Assembly (NCBI GenBank): GCA_002367285.1
Contig: DFBF01000238.1
Span: 3,839 to 14,256 of the forward strand
Source of the DNA: Rhodobacteraceae bacterium UBA3087
GTDB lineage: Bacteria; Pseudomonadota; Alphaproteobacteria; Rhodobacterales; Rhodobacteraceae
Reading direction: 5' to 3'
Length of the DNA stretch: 10,418 nt
The notes under the pieces are model-generated. The model ran no database searches. It was given only the letters and a program-made list of their open reading frames with translations, and had not been told where the DNA came from. The first letter of the stretch is position 1. Every line of letters starts with the position of its first letter. The translations under genes and the position numbers were made by a program. Of the stretch, positions 6,945 through 10,418 are shown piece after piece.

Positions 6945-6978
6945 GAAAAGCCTTCGTGGGAAACCACGGGGGCTTTTC
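6945..6978 (+). terminator. Strong intrinsic terminator with GAAA tetraloop
   Basis: GAAAAGCC-TT-CGTGG pairs with CCACG-GG-GGCTTTTC across a GAAA loop, giving a continuous 15-bp stem with two T-G wobbles. The closing stem carries AAAA on the left and TTTT on the right, so the T-tract is built into the stem base and the element could act in both directions. It lies 54 bp after the stop of the small hypothetical gene. Confidence 0.8.
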
Positions 6979-6982
6979 GACG

Positions 6983-7031
6983 ATTGTGTGCGACTTGCCA
7001 GTCTGCGACTGGTCACAATGATCCGTATAAC
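6983..7031 (+). promoter_or_regulatory. Candidate promoter and operator of the desaturase gene
   Basis: CCAGTC-TGC-GACTGG (6998-7012) is a perfect 6-bp inverted repeat, nested within outer arms ATTGTG (6983-6988) and CACAAT (7014-7019). TGCGACT occurs twice, at 6989-6995 and 7004-7010. A good -10, TATAAC (7026-7031), is 17 nt downstream of CTGCGA (7003-7008), which is a weak -35 inside the inverted repeat. A regulator binding the repeat would cover the -35. This is inference from layout; the leader to the desaturase ATG would be roughly 90-140 nt. Confidence 0.35.
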
Positions 7032-7176
7032 GCGACAACAACGGTCAGCACATCCACGCTGCGGCGGCAAAACTTTGCACGGCAGACCGGTCCATGCGGT
7101 CGCATACACGTGAAAAGACCTTGCTATGCGGGGGCAATCGTTTATCCGATCTTCTGGAAACATGAAAAGCAGATAC

Positions 7177-8211
7177 ATGACAGCCTCCCCAGACCAGACC
7201 GCGCCCCAACCGAAACCTTTCGCTGCACGGGACTGGGTCAAGATCCTGGCCAAATACCGCGAACCGAACCAGATGCGCAGCTCGTTCGAGCTGGGCGCGA
7301 CGGCGGTGCCATTCGTTCTGCTCTGGGGTCTGGCCTGGTGGTCCTTGTCGATCAGCCTGTGGTTGACGCTGGCGATCTCGATCCTGAATGCGGCATTTCT
7401 GTTGCGCCTGTTCACAATCCAACATGACTGTGGCCATGGCGCGTTTTTCAGCAACCGGGGGGTCAATGACTGGACCGGACGCGTGTTGGGGGTGCTGACC
7501 CTGACACCCTATGATGTCTGGAAACGAACCCATTCGATCCACCACAGCAGCTCGGGCAACCTGGGGCGGCGTGGCATGGGCGACATCCACACCAAGACGG
7601 TCGCCGAATACCAGCAACTGTCGGCCTATGACCGGTTCATGTACCGGGTCTATCGCCACCCGGTCACGTTGTTCGTTTTTGGTCCCAGCTATCTGTTCCT
7701 GCTGCAAAACCGCCTGCCCCTGGGGCTGACACAGCACGCCCGATACTGGATCAGCGCGATGCTGACCAACGCGGCTCAGATCATTGCCCTGGCGGTGATC
7801 TGGTACTTTGGCGGTGTTCTGCCAATCCTGCTGATCTTCCTGCCCTCGACCATTCTGGCGGCAACAATTGGCGTGTGGTTGTTCTATGTGCAGCACCAAT
7901 TCGAGAACACGAAATGGAGTGCGGACGAAGAGTGGCAGTTGCATGACGCCGCGCTGCACGGCAGTTCGTACTATGTTCTGCCGCCGGTGCTGCAATGGTT
8001 CAGCGCCAACATTGGCATCCACCATGTGCACCACCTGTACAGCCGCATCCCGTTCTATCGGCTGCCCGAAGTGCTGCACGACCACACGGACCTGGCCCAA
8101 AGCAACCGCATGACCATTCGCGAAAGCCTGGCCAATGTGCACCTGAATCTGTGGGATGAGAAAACCAAACGCCTGCTGTCGTTCTCTCAGGTCCGCGCCC
8201 TGTACGGCTGA
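7177..8211 (+). CDS. Membrane fatty acid desaturase (acyl-lipid type)
   Basis: A 344-aa integral membrane di-iron desaturase that introduces a cis double bond into fatty acyl chains. All three histidine boxes are intact: HDCGH (His83 to His87), HSIHH (His119 to His123) and, near the C-terminus, HHVHH in NIGIHHVHHLYSRIP (His282 to His286). Hydrophobic stretches at about 40-75, 168-185 and 193-240 are the expected membrane hairpins. The family position (omega-6/delta-12-like FA_desaturase) is plausible, but regiospecificity cannot be read from sequence. Candidate ATGs lie at 7126, 7162 and 7177 and none has a good Shine-Dalgarno. I chose 7177 because it gives the usual length and MTASPDQ precedes the conserved RDWVKILAKYREPN block. 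It has its own upstream region after a terminator, so it is probably monocistronic, and regulation by temperature or membrane state would be unsurprising. Confidence 0.92.
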   Translation: MTASPDQTAPQPKPFAARDWVKILAKYREPNQMRSSFELGATAVPFVLLWGLAWWSLSISLWLTLAISILNAAFLLRLFTIQHDCGHGAFFSNRGVNDWTGRVLGVLTLTPYDVWKRTHSIHHSSSGNLGRRGMGDIHTKTVAEYQQLSAYDRFMYRVYRHPVTLFVFGPSYLFLLQNRLPLGLTQHARYWISAMLTNAAQIIALAVIWYFGGVLPILLIFLPSTILAATIGVWLFYVQHQFENTKWSADEEWQLHDAALHGSSYYVLPPVLQWFSANIGIHHVHHLYSRIPFYRLPEVLHDHTDLAQSNRMTIRESLANVHLNLWDEKTKRLLSFSQVRALYG

Positions 8212-8249
8212 ACCAGCAGCCGAAGCTGGCGCGATCCGAGCGCAGCGAG

Positions 8250-8334
8250 GCCACCGGTTGACCGACAGCGCCCTTTGGGCGCGAGAGGTGTCCCACAGGG
8301 GAAAATTATTTCAAATAATTTTGCTGCCGGTGGC
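8250..8334. repeat. Nested inverted-repeat mosaic between convergent genes, with an AT-rich palindrome
   Basis: Outer arms GCCACCGG (8250-8257) and CCGGTGGC (8327-8334) enclose two perfect hairpins. These are GCGCCC-TTT-GGGCGC (8268-8282) and a 21-bp near-palindrome with arms AAAATTATTT and AAATAATTTT around one C (8302-8322). The latter is strikingly AT-rich in GC-rich surroundings. It lies between the end of the desaturase gene and the end of the startless minus-strand ORF. It looks like a composite intergenic repeat of the REP/MITE kind, possibly working as a two-way transcription barrier. I recall similar AT palindromes in other Rhodobacteraceae intergenic DNA, unverified. Confidence 0.55.
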
Positions 8335-8363
8335 GCACTGCGTGCGTGGGGGCGCTGTGTGGC

Positions 8364-8681
8364 TTAGGCCCCGCCCAAAAACCGCCCTCCTGGGCCCAGC
8401 AGTTGTTTGAGCTTGTCCACCAGGGCTGCAAACCCTGCCTGCGTGCACCCGTCATATTCGACGATTGTAAAGGCCCCTTCCTCAGGGGGCAGGGGGAAGG
8501 CATAAAGCTCGAAATCGGTATCGAACACTTCAACCTCGACCGCCCCGTCCTGCCAAAGCAGGCGCGTTGTCGGCCAATAGCCCCGTGTGGCCGCCTCGGG
8601 GAACGGGATTGGCGGTGTCAGGGCCTGAAGAAGCCGCTCTGCATTGCTGATTGAGGCCTGGGTTGGCCTATGGTCGTTGGT
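8364..8681 (-). pseudogene. Hypothetical protein ORF without a usable start codon, possibly interrupted by one TGA
   Basis: The minus-strand frame from 8681 to TAA 8366-8364 is open for 105 codons and reads like a real protein: ERLLQALTPPIPFPEAATRG, then YWPTTRLLWQDGAVEVEVF, then DTDFELYAFPLPPEE, then FTIVEYDGCTQAGFAALVDK. It contains no ATG, and the only GTG codons are internal. Upstream the same frame meets TGA at 8684-8682, beyond which it is open again to an ATG at 8756-8754 inside the end of the lipoprotein gene (24 codons, ending ADIWATVKVD). So either one nonsense change broke a 130-codon gene overlapping the lipoprotein gene, or translation starts at a rare codon such as ATC 8651-8649. 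I do not recognise the family. A start-codon requirement in gene callers would miss this ORF. Confidence 0.5.
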
Positions 8682-8733
8682 TCAGTCGACCTTGACCGTG
8701 GCCCAGATGTCCGCTGTCCCGCGCACAGTCGCG

Positions 8734-9264
8734 CTAGCCTTCCTCGGGCCGTTCATAGGCGATCAGCCCCAGGCGACGGGCGCTGTCCATGGTCAGAATC
8801 GTGCTGTTGAAGCCGGGCAGTTGAAAGGCGCGGATGGCTTTCAGGGTGCGTGCATCCATTTCGCCTGTAATGGGCCCGTGATAGGTGCCACGGACCTTCA
8901 GGGCGCGTTGTACTGAGGCGATGAAGCCCGGCGTCATGATCGCTGTGCAGGGGACTTCGAAGTAATACTCCTGTCGTTCTTGAACGATGCGCTGGCGGGT
9001 GTCGGTCTTGTAGATCGCCGGCGCAATCACTGCGCCGTCGGAGGCGATTTGTGCGGGCTGGATCAACACCTGTTCGGTCACGCTTTCGACCACGGCGGGC
9101 GTCACGTCTTTGCCGTAACATGCGCCATCCACGGCATCGGGTGGCCCCTCGCCCGCAGCCAAAAGGATCGCGCCTTCGGGGGCGGTCGGGCCCAGTGGGG
9201 CCACGCAACCCGTCATGGCCAAGGTCGCCACAAGGGCGGTCAGAAATCGGATCATGCTGCTCAT
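8734..9264 (-). CDS. Lipoprotein with peptidoglycan-binding-like C-terminal domain
   Basis: A 176-aa protein beginning with a lipoprotein signal, MSSMIRFLTALVATLAMTGC. Cys20 in MTGC is a fair lipobox, so the mature protein should be lipidated and anchored in the outer or inner membrane. The middle part (about 20-105) is a linker with no clear family, ending KTDTRQRIVQERQEYYFEVPC. The C-terminal 60 residues (about 112-172: FIASVQRALKVRGTYHGPIT, then MDARTLKAIRAFQ) have the pattern of a PG_binding_1 domain (PF01471), that is Q-x-A-L--G-Y-G-x-x-D-G--T--A-x-x-x-F-Q. That points to contact with the cell wall. Met4 (9255) is an alternative start; neither start has a strong Shine-Dalgarno. The gene's last codons overlap the 5' end of the possible broken ORF downstream. 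Confidence 0.8.
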   Translation of the reverse strand: MSSMIRFLTALVATLAMTGCVAPLGPTAPEGAILLAAGEGPPDAVDGACYGKDVTPAVVESVTEQVLIQPAQIASDGAVIAPAIYKTDTRQRIVQERQEYYFEVPCTAIMTPGFIASVQRALKVRGTYHGPITGEMDARTLKAIRAFQLPGFNSTILTMDSARRLGLIAYERPEEG

Positions 9265-9361
9265 GCCTGTGTTGCGGCTCTTGGGGCCGTTTGCGGCAGT
9301 CTAGCGGGTTTCGCGCAGATGGCCTAGCCCCATGGGCGAAGGCCCGCCACAGCGGCGTTGA

Positions 9362-9502
9362 TCAGAAAAAGAAATCCGTCACTGAAGGGTCCGTGGCGTT
9401 TATGCCGTCCAAGGTCAGCACGGTGATTTCCGCGGGGCCGTGTGGGGCGTATTTGAGTGAAATCAGTTGTGTAGATTCAGGTTGTGCTTCTTCGGATCCT
9501 GT
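9362..9502 (-). pseudogene. Startless protein-like fragment in a 315-bp degenerate stretch
   Basis: Between the lipoprotein start and the DnaE2-like mini-gene (9265-9579) there is no normal gene. One minus-strand frame of 46 codons, bounded by TGA 9505-9503 and ending TGA 9364-9362, reads like a protein tail: QLISLKYAPHGPAEITVLTL followed by DGINATDPSVTDFFF. It has no ATG. About 47 bp further upstream in transcription direction is a near copy of its start: GAAGAAGC-CAA at both sites, encoding EEAQ in two different frames. I take this as the remains of a decayed or rearranged coding region. The family is not recognised, and chance cannot be ruled out for so short a stretch. The remaining bases of the gap show nothing I can name. 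Confidence 0.3.
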
Positions 9503-9579
9503 TCATCCACAAGTCTCCAGAGGTTGGATTGCGCTTCTTCGAGGGGCTGTACCTGTGTTCGATATAGGCCACAGCGTGA

Positions 9580-9945
9580 TCAGGCGTTTTCAACCGCCTC
9601 ATCCGGGCGGGCCAGGTCGTCCAACATATGCGAGATGTCCTCGATCCGGTCGGCGATGATCTGCACCACGCCGCTTTCGCGTTGCAACTGGCCCGTCACG
9701 CGCAGGCAGCGGCCCGAGACGACGGCGCGCCGGAATGCCTGATAGGCCTTGCGCCAGACGATGATGTTGGAGACGCCCGTTTCATCCTCGAGCGTCAGAA
9801 AGATCACACCGTTTGCCGTGCCGGGGCGTTGGCGCACCAGAACCAGGCCCGCGACGGTGACGCGCGCGCCATTGGGCGGCTCGCTCAGCCGGCCGTGTGG
9901 CAGGGCGTGGGGCGGACGGGGCCAGGGATGTTTTGGGTCGCGCAT
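9580..9945 (-). CDS. Stand-alone DnaE2 C-terminal OB-fold protein (orphan domain of error-prone DNA polymerase)
   Basis: A 121-aa protein matching the C-terminal OB-fold region of DnaE2, the error-prone polymerase III alpha paralogue of the ImuA-ImuB-DnaE2 mutasome. Recognisable blocks are RVTVAGLVLVRQRPGTANGV, FLTLEDETGVSNIIVWRKAY, GRCLRVTGQLQRE and VVQIIADRIEDISHML. The polymerase PHP, palm, fingers and HhH parts (about 900 residues in DnaE2) are absent; the N-terminal 25 residues (MRDPKHPWPRPPHALPHGR...) do not look like the DnaE2 sequence expected there. The ATG at 9945 is the only sensible start: the frame continues upstream to 10218, but only as antisense of the ferredoxin gene and through the promoter. 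There is no Shine-Dalgarno; the promoter predicts a leaderless mRNA. It could be a deletion remnant of a mutasome operon, or a domesticated ssDNA/clamp-binding accessory protein induced by DNA damage. Confidence 0.75.
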   Translation of the reverse strand: MRDPKHPWPRPPHALPHGRLSEPPNGARVTVAGLVLVRQRPGTANGVIFLTLEDETGVSNIIVWRKAYQAFRRAVVSGRCLRVTGQLQRESGVVQIIADRIEDISHMLDDLARPDEAVENA

Positions 9946-9947
9946 GA

Positions 9948-9962
9948 GAACAAATATAGAAC
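9948..9962 (-). promoter_or_regulatory. LexA (SOS) box, GTTC-N7-GTTC
   Basis: On the minus strand GTTC-TATATTT-GTTC matches exactly the alphaproteobacterial LexA operator GTTC-N7-GTTC. It ends two bases before the ATG of the DnaE2-like mini-gene and covers the -10 hexamer TATATT (9958-9953), so LexA would block polymerase. Full-length dnaE2 operons are classic SOS targets in this group, which makes the assignment coherent. The match is seen directly; repression is inferred. Confidence 0.8.
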
Positions 9963-9981
9963 GCACAGCGTTATCACGCAA
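9953..9981 (-). promoter_or_regulatory. Sigma-70-type promoter predicting a leaderless transcript
   Basis: TTGCGT (-35, 9981-9976) and TATATT (-10, 9958-9953) are separated by exactly 17 nt. Counting seven bases from the -10 puts transcription start at about 9946-9945, that is at the ATG itself. The lack of any Shine-Dalgarno before this ATG agrees with leaderless translation. Confidence 0.6.
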
Positions 9982-10068
9982 CTGCGACATCACGGGGGTC
10001 GTAAAACGGGGTGGTGATATATATTTGGCGGGTCTAAACATTGCGCAAGCAACGATGGAGAAAGCCCA

Positions 10069-10392
10069 ATGGCAAAGATTACCTATGTCGAGCACAACGG
10101 AACCGAACATGTCGTGGACGTGGCCAATGGCCTGACCGTCATGGAAGGCGCGCGCGACAATAACATTCCGGGTATTGAGGCCGATTGCGGCGGTGCCTGT
10201 GCCTGTTCGACCTGCCACGTCTATATCGATGACGCCTGGGTCGAAAAGCTGCCGGCCAAGGACGCGATGGAAGAAGATATGCTGGATTTCGCGTTTGAAC
10301 CGAACGCCACCACCTCGCGGCTGACCTGCCAGATCAAGGTCACCGACGCGCTGGACGGTCTGATCGTGAAAATGCCCGAGAAACAGATCTGA
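10069..10392 (+). CDS. [2Fe-2S] ferredoxin, adrenodoxin type
   Basis: A 107-aa soluble electron carrier of the vertebrate/bacterial adrenodoxin-like ferredoxin group, the type of Rhodobacter capsulatus ferredoxin VI. The cluster ligands follow C-x5-C-x2-C...C: Cys40, Cys46 and Cys49 in DCGGACACSTCHVYID, and Cys87 in LTCQIKV. Cys44 is an extra, non-ligand cysteine as in other members. The acidic stretch DAMEEDMLDFAFEP (65-78) is the partner-binding helix of the family. Partners are usually a ferredoxin reductase and a P450 or other oxygenase, or Fe-S biogenesis; none is in the window. GGAG lies eight nt before the ATG. The upstream region shared with the mini-gene has an AT-rich TATATT at 10020-10025 that could be its -10, with no convincing -35. 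Confidence 0.95.
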   Translation: MAKITYVEHNGTEHVVDVANGLTVMEGARDNNIPGIEADCGGACACSTCHVYIDDAWVEKLPAKDAMEEDMLDFAFEPNATTSRLTCQIKVTDALDGLIVKMPEKQI

Positions 10393-10418
10393 TGCGTGCT
10401 GGGGCGCGGCGTCTGATG
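10392..10418 (+). CDS. Possible start of the next gene, cut by window end
   Basis: The ferredoxin stop TGA (10390-10392) shares its last A with an ATG at 10392-10394, a TGATG junction typical of coupled genes. Nine codons follow in the window, reading MRAGARRLM. This is too short to identify, and a later ATG at 10416 is also possible. Confidence 0.25.

Noticed and set aside
8302..8322. AT palindrome as an intrinsic transcription terminator of the desaturase gene
   Set aside because: The stem has no GC pairs, so it would be too weak as an RNA hairpin; a DNA-level role or repeat origin is more likely.
8644..8916. Plus-strand open frame opposite the lipoprotein 3' end
   Set aside because: It is antisense to a better supported lipoprotein gene and shows no recognisable domain or ribosome binding site.
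9500..9600. Possible transposase tail on the minus strand (frame reading AVAYIEHRYSPSKKRNPTSG)
   Set aside because: It vaguely resembles IS integrase C-termini, but other frames of the same short stretch look equally protein-like and no inverted terminal repeats or upstream catalytic part exist.
9946..10218. N-terminal extension of the DnaE2-like ORF across the promoter and ferredoxin gene (91 extra residues)
   Set aside because: The extra residues are the antisense of the ferredoxin gene and of the intergenic region, and the SOS box and promoter lie inside it, so the start at 9945 is preferred.

Overview
The window looks like chromosomal DNA of a Rhodobacteraceae-type alphaproteobacterium. 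The evidence is high GC with strong G/C third-position bias, the protein flavour of PriA, PrmA, the desaturase and the adrenodoxin-type ferredoxin, and a textbook alphaproteobacterial LexA box (GTTC-N7-GTTC). The lineage is inferred from recognition of these families, not from a search.

Left part (1-3252). The 3' end of priA runs rightward and meets a leftward block. In transcription order the leftward block is a YeeE/YedE sulfur transporter (3252-2191), a small exported protein of the 'secreted repeat'/Lipoprotein_15 type with a GTG start (2093-1713), an ECF sigma factor (1694-1188) and a one-TM anti-sigma factor (1191-424). The last three sit 18 nt apart and with a 4-nt ATGA overlap, so they look like one autoregulated operon. 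A possible ECF-type promoter lies just before it.

Middle part (3253-7000). A 146-bp divergent control region carries a perfect 12-bp palindrome. It is followed by rightward genes: an MFS transporter, msrA (methionine sulfoxide reductase A), prmA (ribosomal protein L11 methyltransferase) and a small one-TM conserved hypothetical. Hairpins follow prmA and the hypothetical gene; the second is a strong terminator with a GAAA tetraloop.

Right part (7000-10418). A three-His-box fatty acid desaturase is followed by a mosaic of inverted repeats. Next, on the minus strand, are an ORF with no usable start codon (8681-8364, possibly a gene broken by one TGA) and a lipoprotein with a peptidoglycan-binding-like C-terminus. 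After a degenerate stretch comes a minus-strand mini-gene encoding only the C-terminal OB-fold part of the error-prone polymerase DnaE2. It carries its own LexA box and a promoter that predicts a leaderless transcript. Divergent from it is a [2Fe-2S] ferredoxin, whose stop codon overlaps the possible start of a further gene cut by the window end.

Most genes are ordinary housekeeping or stress genes. Redox and stress themes recur (ECF pair, MsrA, SOS element, ferredoxin), but nothing in the sequence proves they form one system. The most unusual item is the SOS-controlled, stand-alone DnaE2 OB-fold gene. No CRISPR array, tRNA, rRNA or intact insertion sequence was seen.
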